From Myrmaecium sp. VS I D KN 1 (Eukaryota; Ascomycota; Dothideomycetes; Valsariales; Valsariaceae), in NCBI GenBank assembly GCA_019775845.1, contig JADQAV010000015.1, positions 1,116,001 to 1,180,000 on the forward strand: 64,000 nt of DNA, read 5' to 3'. This document shows positions 36,050 to 48,484 of this stretch, piece after piece. Below the pieces are notes generated by a model, which was not told the origin of the DNA, ran no database searches, and was given only the letters and a program-made list of their open reading frames with translations. Positions within the stretch are counted from its first letter, which is position 1. Every line of letters begins with the position of its first letter. The translations under genes and the position numbers were made by a program.

Positions 36050-38990
36050 AGGGGGGTAAGCCCCTAGTAAGTTAATTTACTAAGAATAAGTATTAATTAA
36101 TAGCTATACTAGCGTTCAGAATATTAAAGAAGGGTTCTAGATATAGACTTAGGGATAATAGGATATATTAATATATTATATTTATTATACTTTCTATTAT
36201 TATACTATAGTTAGTATTATAGTAACTATATAAGTTAAGACGGCGAATAGGATTACTATAGCTAAGTAGATATATTTAACGCTTTTAAGGGCTAATTAGT
36301 ACTAAATAAAGCTAAGAAGGGAGATTATTAACTAAAGAAGATAAGGCGGCTATATTTAGATTATTACTATTAATAACCTCTTTAGTAATATAATATTTTT
36401 ATTCCTCCTTCTAGGTAATACCTAGGATAGAGTAGTTATAACTTTATAAGACTAGTTTAAACTAGGGTAGCTTATTTAGCGCTAAATACTAACTAAAAAG
36501 AAACCCGCGCTAAAAGTAGGGGGGGCCTGCTAGTAGCTAACTAGAAACTAACTAAAACTAAAAGCTTAGACTAAAATAAAACCTAAATACCCTAAAAGCC
36601 TATTTATAGGAGCTTAGTTTCCCGGCTTAAAAATCTTAAAAGATCTAATTAATTAATATTTAAAAAAGTAAGATTAATATAGTCCAGCTATCTAGGTATT
36701 TATTTAGATTTTTCTAAATTTTTCTTGATTTTTTTAGGGATTTCTTTTTACTAAGAAAAAAAATCTTTTTTTATATTAAATATCTATAAATACTAAACTT
36801 TTATAACCTTTAAAGATTATAGAAATATTAATAAGTATAATACTAATTCTTTAATATTCTTATCTATTTTATTAAAAAAGTTAATTAGTTTTTCCGGGTT
36901 TTCTAGAGAGTATCCTACCTTAATTATAGGAATTTTATAAAAGATATGAGTATTAATTAAAAATCTTCTAACTTTTTATTCCTTTTAATAGAAAAAATAA
37001 AGAAGAATACTATAGATACTTTTAAATATCTTAATCTTTATCTTAAAGTATAAAGCTTATATAATAAGTATAGATTTTATAATTAATTTATTTAGTTTAA
37101 AAATCTGGGGTTTTCCCCCCTCTCGCTTAAAATCTTAAGATAAAAATCTTAAATCTCTAATAATCTTTTTTAGCCGCGCTTAAATTCTTTAAGAATTAGT
37201 ATATAGATACTAGATATTATTTATTCTAATATACTAGATTTATATATATATCCTATTAGAAACTAATTTATTATTAAATTATTTATATTTAATATCTAGG
37301 GTTTTCCTCTTTCTTACTTAAAATCCTCCCCCCTCTTACTTAAAAGTATTCTCTTAAGATTTTTAAAAAATAATAACCTTTTTTAGCCGGGCTTAATTTT
37401 TTTAAAAAATCCGTATATAAATACTAGATAATATCTATTATAATATATTAAACTTATATTTATACCCTATAGGAAATAAATTTATAATTAATTTATTTAG
37501 ATTTAATATCTAGAATTTTCCCTTAGAACCCCCTCCCTCGCTTTTATATTATTACTAAAAAAAGCTATTAAAAATTTAGAAATATTATTAAGAATAAGAG
37601 GGATAAAATAACTTGGATATATATCTATAAATATAAGAAAGAAAGAGGTTTAAAATAAATTAAAAAGATAAGAAAAATAATAGAAAAAAAAAGAAAAAAC
37701 CCGGAAAAAATCGGAAAAAATTCAGATTCTACTAAAAAAAAACCCGTACTAACTATAGCTAATAACCTCCCTCCTAAAGCCTGACCCGAACTAAAGACTT
37801 AGGAGCTCTAGTCTCTACTAATTAAAAAACCCGTCGGGTTTTAGTTAGCACGCGTTTATTAACTAAATAGGCTACCCTAATCTAGACTACTCTAAGGTAT
37901 TATTACTAGTATAAGTATATAACCCGTTAGAATATTTTAGGAAAGTATTATAAATATTTAACTAGATTAACTATAGATAGAAAAAGAATATATTCCTAAA
38001 TTATTCTAATAATCTCCTTAGCTTTAGAGTAAATATCTAGCTCCTCTTTCTAAGACCTAATAGTTCTATTAGTAATTAATCTATAAGGTTTAAAGTTAGT
38101 TAAAAATCTAATCTTTAATATTTAAGCCTTAATAAGTTCGGATACCTATAAAGAATCTAAATTAGTAATTTATAGATTAAAAGAGTTAAAGAAATATACT
38201 ATAAAGTAATCCTATTCTCTTTTTATATAATATATATATTATATACTAATAGTATTACCTAATAATAGGACTAGTCTCTAAAGATCCTTATTTAATCTAA
38301 TTTATAAACTTCTATCTTCTTATTACTAGAGTTATTATAATAATAATTAAGGTATCTTATATATAAATTCCTAGACTTTATACTAGATTTAGCGTCTTAT
38401 AAGTAGCGTTTAGTTAGGGATATTATAAATATAATAAATAAAGGCTAGATAGAGTTAACTAATATAATAATAGCCTAAAATAAGCCTAATAAGATTTAAG
38501 CTCACTTAATAGGAAATAATAATAATAGTAGTATAAAATTTTAAAGAAGAGGAAGTAAGCGACTTAAAATTTAGTATTATAAATATAATATATATTAACC
38601 TTAAAATAGATATTAAGCGAGCTGCGAGCCGAGGATAGCTTAAATCTTATAAATAGAGTAATATTAAAAATTACTCTAGTTTATTAATAGCCTTAGATAG
38701 TATTAAGTAGCCTTAAGTACTATTAAATAACGCTAAATAGCGCTAAGCGGCTATTTCGGCTAATATAAGCTAGATAATATAAAAGAATAATAGACTAATA
38801 TTTATATTAATACTAAAAGTAATAATAATAGTATTAATAGCTAGTCAGAGAAGTCCTAGTTATTAGAAAGAATAAAAAGGTTTTTTACTATTTAAGGAAG
38901 AGCTAAAGTTAGTATTAGGACTTTAGTAATTTATCTTAATATATATTACTCTTTCCTTATATCTTTAAGACCCTATATAAATATTAATAG
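36050..38990 (+). mobile_element. family X, copy interrupted by a hAT-like element
   Basis: Segments 36,050-36,462 and 37,888-38,990 together match the minus-strand unit at 15,103-16,655. The interruption is the hAT-like element 36,463-37,879. Confidence 0.65.
36463..37879 (+). mobile_element. 1.42-kb hAT-like element, probably non-autonomous
   Basis: The left end is TAGGGTAGCTTATTTAGC and the reverse complement of the right end is TAGGGTAGCCTATTTAG. Flanking 8-mers GTTTAAAC (36,455-36,462) and ATCTAGAC (37,880-37,887) differ only by transitions, as expected for a RIPed 8-bp target duplication. The uninterrupted relative near 30,320 has ATCTAGAT at that site. No transposase is recognisable and the length suits a non-autonomous copy. 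Confidence 0.7.
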
Positions 38991-39318
38991 TAGGCGTTTT
39001 GTAAGTAGAGTTATATAGTAGTTTCTATAATAGATATATAGTAAATAGTTTTATATAGTTTAAACTATTCTAACTATATTAAAGCGGGATAAAGAGAAGA
39101 AAAATCGGGTTAATAAGCGAAAAAAGGCGATAGAGAAGTATACTATAGTATAAGTAGGTGAAGGCTTTTATAAGTACTACATCACCCGTATAACCGCCTG
39201 TCAGATCGCTTATAACCCCCTAATTCCTCCTCGGAAGAAGACTGGCAACCAACTCTAGAGAAAACGTACAAACACGCAAGTAGGATCGCCCCTTTCCTCT
39301 CACCCTTCAACAGCCACC

Positions 39319-42300
39319 CTAGAACCCCCGAAAGCCTGTCGCCTGCGGCGCGATGCCATTGGGCTGGCCAAACGGCACTGGCGAAGGAGCCGGAGCCATC
39401 GGCCCTTGGGTAAGCATCAAGCGACTCCCTCCCAAAATTGGCGTGCTTTCCTCTTCCTTCTTGTTCGACGCCTCCCGAGCCTTGCGCTCCTCGTTGTCCT
39501 TCTTCAACATCTCGATGGTGGAAGCTTGTTGGCTGAGGAAGTTGATCATGTATGGCTACGTTAGGTTAGTATATCATGCCCGCACTAAGCTTAAACTATA
39601 AGTTACGGAACGTACCATCGTGAAGTCAGTAAGGCCATGCCGCCAAGAGATTTCCAGGACAAGGTCGGGGCGGATTAGGTCATAGCATGCATACAGCATG
39701 CCGACATAGCATTCGCGGCTGCCAATGTCGACGAACTAGCCACAGTTAGTGCACGCGCTTGGCGTTATCTGCGAAGAAGGCACTTACGTAGCGGAGCAGG
39801 TCTTCGACGATCTCGGTCTTCCCAGACATCGCAGCGGTCTCGATGGCATCCTTGAAGAGCTTGTCCTGCTTCGACAGAGCAATTGACTTATCCCAACGCT
39901 TATTCTTGCGGTAGATACTGGCCGCAATCTGCCTGAAGAAGACAAGATCATGACGCTCGAGACGCTGGGCAAGGTCAACAGGGTCGTAGTTATCATAATT
40001 TTCAACTGAGTCCCTTAGAGTCTTGTAGTCTTCCTCCTCGATGAGGAGATCGTTGATGGCGTCGTTCACGGCCCGCTTATTTTGCGGCTGCACGTTCAGG
40101 AGGAACGGCTTTATCAGAGGGATGTTGTCCGATTTAGCGAACATCTTCACGACTCGGTTTACATCAATCCTCGGGGCCAGGACCTGCAAGAGGTCGGTCA
40201 ACAGGGTTGGCTGTTGCTCAAGGTAGTGACCCAGAGCACGGTAGTAGATCTCCAAGTTGGTGACCTTGACAATGATGTCCTTGAAAGAGTGGTGTTCCCA
40301 GGCATCAGCGGCACGCTCCATCATGGCCAAAGCGGCGTTGTCGAACTCATCGTAATGCTGGTAGAGGAACACCAGCTCCGGCCAGAGGTGCGCCTCCTCG
40401 CACGCTTTGATCATCTTCGGGATATTGATGCGGGACCAGAAGAGGCGCAGATGTTCCATAGTACGCTCCGGGTGATACCTCGAAAGCGCAATGCCAAGCT
40501 CAGTGAACATACCCATATGGCAGTTTTCTGGGTGCATGGTTAGTATACATGTGTACAGCTGAGTGAAGTTGGTAGAGCGCTAGAGCGCAAAAGGGACTTA
40601 CCGAGACCGAGGCCAGCTTCGAGAAGAGAGATGAGCTCGTCAAAGTAGCCACCACGCTCATAACGTTTGACCAAATCGGACAACTCCTCGGCATGAACGA
40701 TCAAATTCAGACCACAGATCTGAGCCAGGCGGAACTCTTGCTTGGCAACACACGCCTCGTGAACTTCCTTCCAAACCTTAGTGCTGTTGGCTTTGCGGGC
40801 GCATTCCACAGCCGCCTGGTAATCCTCGAGGTGGACGAGAGTGGTAGCAAGCTTAGCCCAATTCGAGATGCTGGTGTAGAAGATTTTGGCGGCCTCAAAG
40901 TAACCTTCTTCATAGGCCTTGTCACCGGAGGCCTCAACATCAGCGACGTTAGTGGCGCGTAAGAAATCCTCCAGTTCGGCAAGCTGGTTGGTGCGCGCGA
41001 AGCAGAAGGCAAGGGCTGTATCAATCGGAGGCTCACGGAGCATCTTGCGGGCCATCCTCAAGAATTTGATGAGCTCCTCGTCCTTGCCAGCGTGAGTTGC
41101 AATCTCAATGACCTCATTGTAGTTCGATGGGTCGTTAGCCTTGATGTAAGAATCAATAGCATCCGCAACGCGAAGACCATCGAGCTGGGCCTTAGCGACC
41201 TTACTCCACACCTCCGGCAGGTCCACTCTTTCGGCGTACTCCTGAGCTCTGTCAATACTGACAATGTGGTTGATAAGAACATCCGCGGCCTCGGCGTGGT
41301 TGTTGTGCTTCTTGTAAATCTCGAAAGCCTCTTCGTACATTCCCAGCTCAATACACTGGGATGCGATCTCATCCGCAGTATAGTTCTCGAGGGTGTGAAT
41401 GTAGTTCATCACGCGACCCCGGTCCGATTTGGCAGCAGTGAGCATGAGAAGGTTCTGCAGAGTTGGATTATCACTAAAGGCAGACGGCTCAAGAATGATC
41501 TTCTCCAAGAGCTCGATCAACTCGGTTGGCATGTCGCTGTCAATGAACGCCTTGACGGCGATGGAGACATTGCTTGGATCCTGGCTTTCCGGCACGGCAG
41601 TGGAAATAACCTGATCGACCAATGATCGTCGGTGGATGTTGTTAGGGCTAAGCACATATTCCCAAATCTCAGGATCAGCGCGGTTCAGGAGGTATCGAGC
41701 CTGTGCCTTGAACATGGCATTCTCATTGGTGATGTTGATCAATTCTAAATCGTTTTGACCCTTGTTGTAAGCGATAAAAGCGAGATTCGGATCGCGTTTT
41801 TCGCAGTATTTACCGACAACAAGAGTGTCATATTGATCGTTTTCGCGAAGGAATTTCTCTGGGTTGTTGTTGCTGTCGATGTAGATCTTGGCGAGAGCAT
41901 TGTATACAGCTTGCTGCTGGTTGCCGGCAGCCAAAGTAGCCTCGAGAAAGGGCAAAAGAAGTTTAAGTCGGTTACGGGACTCCACTTCAGCGACCAGCTC
42001 GTCAATCGGGATTGATGCGGGATTTACAGACGCAAGAAGGCCTTTGATGATAGTTTCATCGCAGTCAACGTCCAGGAGACCACCAATAACGGCAGGTGTA
42101 CGGGAGGGGTTGACGCGCTGGACGTAGACCTCTATAGACTTGAACTGCTGCTTCTTGTATAGGTAGAGGACTAGGTCATGGATGAAATTGAACCTGTCGC
42201 AGACAATGATCAAAGGCAGCTGTTCAGTGAGGTTGGCCTCCTTAAGGAAGTTTTTCACCTTCTCGGGGTCATAGAATCGACTCTCCCTGCAGATGCGTTC

Positions 42301-44751
42301 AACTTCATTCAGCTGCCCCACTGCCGTTGCAGCTTCGATGTACTTAAAGTGCACATCCTTGTCCTCGCTAAGGTTGACAATGGCACCGAGGTAGTAGTAC
42401 AGACCCTCGGCAGTCTTGTACTTCTCCAGGAGATCAATGATTCGAGTGGGTCCGAGAAGGTCCGAGTACTTCTGCGCAATACGAATAACAGCCTGAAGGT
42501 TCTGACGAATGTTAACCCGTAGCATCTCATTGAGGCAGTCCAAGGACAGGTCTACGGTCAGATGGCCGAAGTAATTGATAAGCCAGTCCTCAGGGAGCTT
42601 GTCAGTCTGCACGATGATACGCTTAATTGCTGCCGGATCATCGTTATGCTCCAGAGCCCGGGTAAGCAGTCCTGCGTTCTCACAAAGCTGGGCAATGCGG
42701 GCTTTGTCGTAGTGGGAGAACATCTCGTTTCCAAGGATGGCGTCCGCAACCTGAGGAGCATGCAGAAGGTTCATTTCTAGCAACTTTGTCTGCAAGTGCC
42801 CCTCCTCCGGCTTGTTACCGGCGAGAACATCCAGTAAAAACGCTGTAGCTTGCTGAATCATGCCTTGGGACTGGAAGATATCAACGACTCGCTCAATATC
42901 GATTTTCGGTCCTCCCTCATGCTTCGCAAGCGCGGTAGCAAATTCTGCGCCCTTTTCCGGGTTGACACGAGTGATGTGCTGCAAGAGCACGTTGTAGTCC
43001 GGAGAGTAGCCCGTCTGATCACTGTAGGGAATGATCTTATCGAACTGGCCAAGTTCGGCTAAAGCAGCGACAACCTTCTGATGTGCATTCGCTTGTCTGT
43101 AGATGTTCAAGGCCAGAGTAAGATCGTGTATGCGAACCAAATCTCCCAACTCTTCAGAGCAGTCGAGCTTGTTCTCCTTCAACCACTTTTCCAGAAGATG
43201 CTTCCTACCCTGCGCTAAGACCGGCCGAACCAGTTCCAAGGTTTCATAGCGATTCAGTGAGCCCTTATCCAAGAGCATGCCGAAATACTGGAGGATCACA
43301 GATAACTGTCCGGGTTGCTGTGGCGCTGTCTTGAACCTTTCTATAGTCTGGGGAGTCCGTAAGAAACCACGGGGAGAGTTAGCTGCCACCTTCGCCGCCT
43401 CCACATATTGCCCGGATGCAATGAGACTCTCAAAACGTTGCTGATAGAGATTGTCCGCGCCGGGAAGTCCGCCTCTAGAAGCAAGCTTGTATGCGAGCTC
43501 ACCGTTGGCAGGATTCTGAAGTAGGTAAGGAATGATGGTGTTCTCATCAACGCTTACGGACAGGACTTGACCCTTACGGTTGACACCAACGATACCAGAG
43601 GACTCCTCGTCAGGGGCGGTGACGAAGATGGTTTCGCTGGAAATCCGATTCATAAAAATGCAGGCGCCGGTTTCAAGATCGTACAGGTGAATGAAGCCAT
43701 ACTTCGTAACGAGGTAAATAACGCAGTATTTTTGGGACACTTGCATGGCGACCGGAAAGTCGTTGGTGGCCTCGGGTGGGAAGTATACATCCACAGCCTT
43801 TTTCGTAAAAGGTGGATTCGGGGGCTGATGATCGACTTCCACGATATGCAGCTTGGCTCCAGTGGCGGTACGAACAGCGAAAGTGAAAAGCTTCGTATCC
43901 GCAGGAGCTCCCTCCAACCGGATTGTACCAAAAGCTGCAGCATGACCCTCGATGGACTGACTGATACCGCGCTGCTTCGAGTAGAGCTGCATGGCTCCAA
44001 CTACGCGACCGGCCTGTTGCATGATGCCAACCACTACCATCCATTGTCCATCGGCGGAAGTTCTGTAGTTGATTATTTGGCACGTGGAGAGATTGGGGTT
44101 CCTTTCGAATAACTTGATTGGCGAAATTTGCGATGCATCGTTGATGTCCCAGTGATAGACCGCAGTGTCCGTAACCACGCCCAAACTGGTGTCGTTGATC
44201 CACTTCCAGAAGACCACGTCCTCGTTCATCGCACAAGACTTCAGCTTCGCCTTCTGACCCAGATCGAAGATTTGCAAGGTACGTTGCGCCTTCAGGGCAA
44301 TGATCAACTTGTTCCAGTGCATGATGGCACTGTCCGCCTTAATGGGTCTGCGGATGATATTATTGCCATTTTTCAGGTCAATGATGATGACCTCCGGTGA
44401 GGCCGTTTCGTCGACTTTCTGGCGGACGCAGATATACCGATCTGATTCTAATGTCTTCATCTTGTCAGCAACCTACTGTTCGTTTAAGGCAATGCTCACC
44501 CCGCAATCGCTCAGGATCGCATTACTTACACATGAATTGAATCCTATCGACGTGGGCTGATTGTTTGGTTAGCTGGGTATTCTAGGGAAGCATCGGAATG
44601 GAGCCCCGAGGATTCGACGGTGGGGATGGCATACGAGGATGTCCACTTGGGTGAGCTGCAAAGAGATGATTGTTAGCCTCAGACAGACAGACACGCGCTA
44701 GATGCGCCGTACCTGCAAGAGCTCGGTGAATTTGATGGGAAGGGGAGCCAT
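39319..44751 (-). CDS. CHC1: clathrin heavy chain
   Basis: Forms the triskelion leg of clathrin coats in endocytosis and Golgi-endosome traffic. Exons in coding order: 44751-44713, 44655-44635, 44556-44530, 44454-40602, 40527-39788, 39735-39616, 39555-39319; 1,678 aa, the normal length. The first three coding exons are tiny (39, 21 and 27 nt: MAPLPIKFTELLQ, LTQVDIL, PTSIGFNSC) and lead into TLESDRYICVRQK. The N-terminal beta-propeller occupies about residues 1-330, then linker and the repeated CHCR leg (to about residue 1,570), then the trimerisation region. The C-terminus has SRLMLTQG, resembling the QLMLT uncoating-factor site of animal clathrin, and a polar tail ending ATGFRGF. Introns 1-6 are 57, 78, 75, 74, 52 and 60 nt. 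The Met at 44,460 is intronic and not the start. The stop lies only about 130 bp from the RIP island edge, yet the gene looks intact. Confidence 0.96.
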
Positions 44752-45804
44752 GGTCGTTGCCGGCGCCTGCTCGTGCTCATCAAAGACTGGCGCAAATAGT
44801 GGAAATCAAAAGAAAAAGAAAAAGAAGGTAGGGAGAGAGACCCGGAAGAGACCAGATGCAAGCGGCCTATGGCGGGCGGATGGTGGGAGGTGGGTGTCAA
44901 GCGGTTGTGATGGTGATGATGATGATACGTTCAGGGAGACGAACTTCAAGGTGTACTTACTTACCTTACCTACGACGAGTGCTGCTGGAGCGCTAGTGAC
45001 CCTGTTTGGTCAAGAGCTCTCGCTGCGGCATTTGCCGCCAGCCGCTGGGGCTGTGGTGGCTCGTTTCATGGACGGGGACACATACAAACAGTGCAAATCT
45101 CTCCCTACCTTGTAATCAAGAGCAGTTTCATGCATACGTATGTACTACTGTACTTGCACAGTGCATCGAACGTTCTATACCAAGTCGACGGATAATGGCA
45201 CATCCATGGGATCGCTGGAGTCGATGTATCTTTTAAAAAGGGCAACAGAATAGGGTAACCGTAATAATGAGCATTATATTACCATTGGCTTCTGGGCGAA
45301 GGATACGCAAGTGTCCAGGAATATACATGCCGTTCTATTTAGTTGACAGCAACCATCTTTTCATGTCCCACGGTAATGCAGGTGAGCAGTAGATTGGTAA
45401 TGTGTATAGAGTACGATAACTACAAGTATCTAAATAGTACATACGAATACAATAAATATCACACCGCTGGTCGAGAAGAAATAACCTGGAAGTAGGCCTT
45501 AGAGGATGAGGTAAACTGCTTTAGTAGATTGGGCTGCAACCACGTACTAGTACCTACTACCCCGGTTCGGAAGCGAAGAAAAAAGTCGCAAAATCGGCAT
45601 TTTATTGTCTCCTCCGGTTCCCGCTTTTCACTGCCTACAGTACCACAGTACCTACTGTACCTAACCTACGCGAACAACCCCTCCTTTCCCACATCTCGCT
45701 CCCGCGGCAACAAAAGGCAAACGCCTGCTTCCTAACACCTTGTTGTCACGCCCTGAAGACTCCCACAGCGCATCGTGCAAAGCGCATCCCTGCTCGACAA
45801 CAAC
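44752..45804. promoter_or_regulatory. divergent promoter region of CHC1 and HCR1, no gene seen
   Basis: About 1.05 kb between outward-facing start codons. It has repeated TACTTAC/TACCTAC-like motifs (44,957-44,972 and 45,640-45,665) and an A-rich stretch. I see no exon of another gene. Confidence 0.5.
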
Positions 45805-46884
45805 ATGCCTCCTTCGAAGTGGGGTACGTCATCTCGCCGATGCTTCATTCCGCTTTGCAGCCCCGCAACTTCCTACCCTCGCCCTCTTCGCCGTTGTCGA
45901 CACTGACAAGAACCGCTACCTGCAGACGACGAGGAAGAGGAGAACTCTGCCCCTAACTCTCCCATCATCGCGGCACGCCGCAAGTTCGACGACGAGGAGG
46001 AAGAGGACGTACGTTCAACATCCATCGAAGATCGACCCGTCCCGATGGCTGACTCCGTTTGGCACAGGTTCTGGAGTCATGGGATGCGGCAGAGGACTCG
46101 GAGGTAGAGCGCGAGAAGGCTAAGAAGGCCGCGGAGGCCAAGGCCAAAGCCGAGGCGGAGGCCAAGGCGAACCATAAGTCACGTTCACAGCGCATCGAAG
46201 AGAAGAGGCAAGAGAACATGCGGAAGAGGCTGGAAGCCGCAGAGAGCAGCGATGAAGAGGACGACGCAGTGAGGAGGGCCAGAGCCCGCGCTGCGGAGAA
46301 GGACTCCGACCTGATGCACGCCGCAGACCTCCTCGGCGAGGTCAGCGTTTCTGAAGGGCGCTCCGGATCGGCAACGAAGCAGGTGACTGACTTCGGCGAC
46401 ATCGGCATTTCTAAGAATCGCTCCGCGTCGAAGCCAATTACTCTTGCCGACCCGAAGGACCCTGGCAGCACGATTGATCTGTCTAGCCTGAGTATCTTTA
46501 ACCCCCAGACGAAGGACCAGTTTACGAAGTTGCGCGAGACTCTTGTGCCTCTTCTTACTGCGAATGCGAAGAAGGCGCAGTATTCACTGTTCTTGCAGGA
46601 GTTTAGCAAGCAGCTTGCCAAAGAGCTGCCTAGCGATCAGATCAAGAAGATTGCCAGCGGCCTTACCACCCTCTCCAACGAAAAGATGAAGGAGGAGAAG
46701 GCTGCCGAGAAGGGAGGCAAGAAGAGCAAGGCTGCGAAGACCAAGGTCAGCTTGGTCGCTACCCGTGACAATCCCAGCAGGCCGGACCTGGCCAGCTATG
46801 ATGACGACTTTGGCGAGTGAGTATTCCGGTCTAAATAACTGAAAGTCTACTTTACTAATATCTCCCAGTGACGATTTTATGTGA
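45805..46884 (+). CDS. HCR1: eukaryotic translation initiation factor 3 subunit J
   Basis: eIF3j (yeast Hcr1) binds the 40S decoding centre and helps scanning, recycling and rRNA maturation in the cytoplasm. Exons: 45805-45823, 45926-46008, 46068-46816, 46869-46884; 288 aa. MPPSKW opens exon 1; an acidic run (DDEEEEN) and ARRKFDDEEEED lead to VLESWDAAEDSE, the eIF3j signature. A highly charged coiled coil follows, then the conserved C-terminal core (FNPQTKDQFTKLRETLVPLL, KELPSDQIKKIASGLTTLSN) and a Lys-rich tail. The frame would stop at 46,820, but a 52-nt intron (GTGAGT ... CCCAG) adds a 16-nt last exon that ends DDDFM, the usual terminus. Introns are 102, 59 and 52 nt. Confidence 0.94.
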
Positions 46885-47816
46885 GCTGTTGAGCACACGA
46901 GGGCTGAGACACACGTATGGCCAAAACTATAGCATCGAGCGACGGGATGGGCCATCCTAGGCTACCTTCTGAGGTGTCACTACCTCAGTTCTTGTGCAAA
47001 AAGAAATCAACTGTTCCGGGCGACCTTGCTCGTCCCGGAGTTGTCTGTAGGGAGTGGCGTGGCCGCAATGTCTTATTTGAATATCTGGCTTAGAAGAGTC
47101 TGCCCTGGCGTTGATTCTACTCTTTGTTCTTGACTGCAGCAGACCAATACATAAGCGTTATGAGAGTGGACAGGTGCACTGATTTTCAATAGAAGAATAA
47201 AATGCTCTCTATACTAGGTACTACTACACTCTGTTGCCAGGCCCGCTGGTTAGCGTCCTGTTTGCTTTTACTGACGGGAGGCTCTTTCATCTCTGCTCAC
47301 GCCAATCAAAAGATATCCAGAATTACGATCTCTCTCTATCTACCCCCTGTGCCCCTTACCACACTCCTCCGGCCGCACGTTGCTGGGCAACTCGGGCAAG
47401 TCTAAGCGGGGGAACGCGCTAGCGGTGACTTGCAGCCCGGCAACGTCTCTCGTTCTCGTCTAGGCATGTAAATAAAACGACCGTCGCACTTCCCAAGCGA
47501 TCACACCCCTTCGTCACCATCATCCTTTTCTTTTGCGCGAAATCGCTTGCTCAGCTGCATCTCTTGCCGACTCAAACGGGTTGATCCTTGCGCTTGCGGC
47601 CACTGCTTCGTCAACATCCTTTCCCCACTACCTTGCATCCTCCACCTGACGCGCAGCTCAAGACGTGCACTTCCTTCATCGTCGGTCATAGACCTAGTTG
47701 CACGCCCGCCGAGCGACTCTGGCTGGAACCGCGTCATTAAGCTTGTACACGCCCCGACACCCACCCCATTGACGTCAGTAGTTCGCAGGCTTGAGCGCGC
47801 AGTTCGGGCGGACGAG
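46885..47816. other. intergenic region, no gene recognised
   Basis: It holds the HCR1 3' end (an AATAAA-type motif at about 47,195) and the promoter of the next gene. An open frame starting at 47,547 runs into the next gene without a stop, but its amino-acid content looks like untranslated leader rather than protein. Confidence 0.45.
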
Positions 47817-48335
47817 ATGGCCGATCAGGAGGACGGACAGGTCAACGGAATCGCTCCGCACGACGAGCCGGTCCCGACGTATCTCGTGAAAGCGGTGAAG
47901 AAGATGCGGAAGTCCTTGCGCAAATCGCTCCCGGCCGACCTCAGCCTGCCCGAGCTGGAGGACCCGTCCGGGCACGCGCTCCCGGATTATCTCAAGGCTT
48001 CCGTTCTCCGCAGCAGCACGCGGAGCTTCTATCACAAGCACCCCACCTTCGTGCAGGCGACCGCGGAGGAAGGTTCGAAGCAGTTTGCGCAGTTCATGGA
48101 AGATGTCTTCACCCACGCCCTGCAGCACGGACTTAGCAATCATGGCGCGAAGAAGATCACGGGTGAGGCGCGGGAGCAGTACGAGATCCTTCGGGAGGCG
48201 AAAGCGCGGGGCCAGGACCTCTCGATAATGGAATTGACAATCAAGTTCAACGAGAAGTCCCTGGAACACCTCCGGAGAAAAGAGCTGAAAAAGCTGCGAA
48301 AGAGCACGGGCGAGGCGCAGCAGGATTTTCATTGA
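47817..48335 (+). CDS. conserved-looking protein of unknown function, 172 aa
   Basis: I do not recognise a family. The chosen start (MADQEDGQVNG) has a purine context and marks the change from leader-like to protein-like composition; an in-frame Met at 47,547 would add 90 residues. The protein is basic and mostly helical: a Lys/Arg-rich segment (KAVKKMRKSLRKSLP) near residue 25, a central part with aromatic residues (SFYHKHPTF, QFAQFMEDVFTHAL), then a charged C-terminal helix (RRKELKKLRKS). No membrane segment is seen. Its stop is about 150 bp before the likely start of the glycosylase gene, on the same strand. A nucleic-acid-binding role would fit the charge but is inference. Confidence 0.6.
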   Translation: MADQEDGQVNGIAPHDEPVPTYLVKAVKKMRKSLRKSLPADLSLPELEDPSGHALPDYLKASVLRSSTRSFYHKHPTFVQATAEEGSKQFAQFMEDVFTHALQHGLSNHGAKKITGEAREQYEILREAKARGQDLSIMELTIKFNEKSLEHLRRKELKKLRKSTGEAQQDFH

Positions 48336-48484
48336 CCAATGACTCGCTGAGGACGACTAGCGATGAGGCCAGCTCAGCAGATATTTGGCATGCAGAACGA
48401 CGCGGCTGGCCCGGAGAGGTCATCGACGACGGGTCTGCACAGACGCTCACGCTCGCGGCAGCTGAGAACGAATGTGGGCCAGCG

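Larger units (their letters stand above)
12985..39190. other. 26-kb RIP-mutated, gene-free repeat island
   Basis: Base composition changes sharply near 12,985 and 39,190. Inside, TA, TAG, CTA and TTA dominate, CpA and TpG are rare, and CpG persists in places, the pattern left by C-to-T mutation at CpA. There is no open frame of useful length on either strand for 26 kb. Many segments recur within the island in direct and inverted orientation (listed separately). Established knowledge: RIP acts on repeats in Pezizomycotina and such islands are normally heterochromatic. The island separates PYC from the clathrin gene. Confidence 0.95.

Noticed and set aside
12985-39190. Centromere or subtelomere
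   Set aside because: AT-rich repeat content fits either, but conserved housekeeping genes flank both sides closely, no telomeric repeats are present, and 26 kb is small; no evidence decides for a centromere.
44455-44460. Met codon at 44,460 as the clathrin heavy chain start
   Set aside because: It lies inside the third intron just before the acceptor; three short upstream exons restore the conserved N-terminus.
48332-48484. A TTG at 48,332 as the glycosylase start
   Set aside because: TTG starts are not expected in fungal nuclear genes; the first in-frame ATG is 48,485, though a missed 5' exon is possible.
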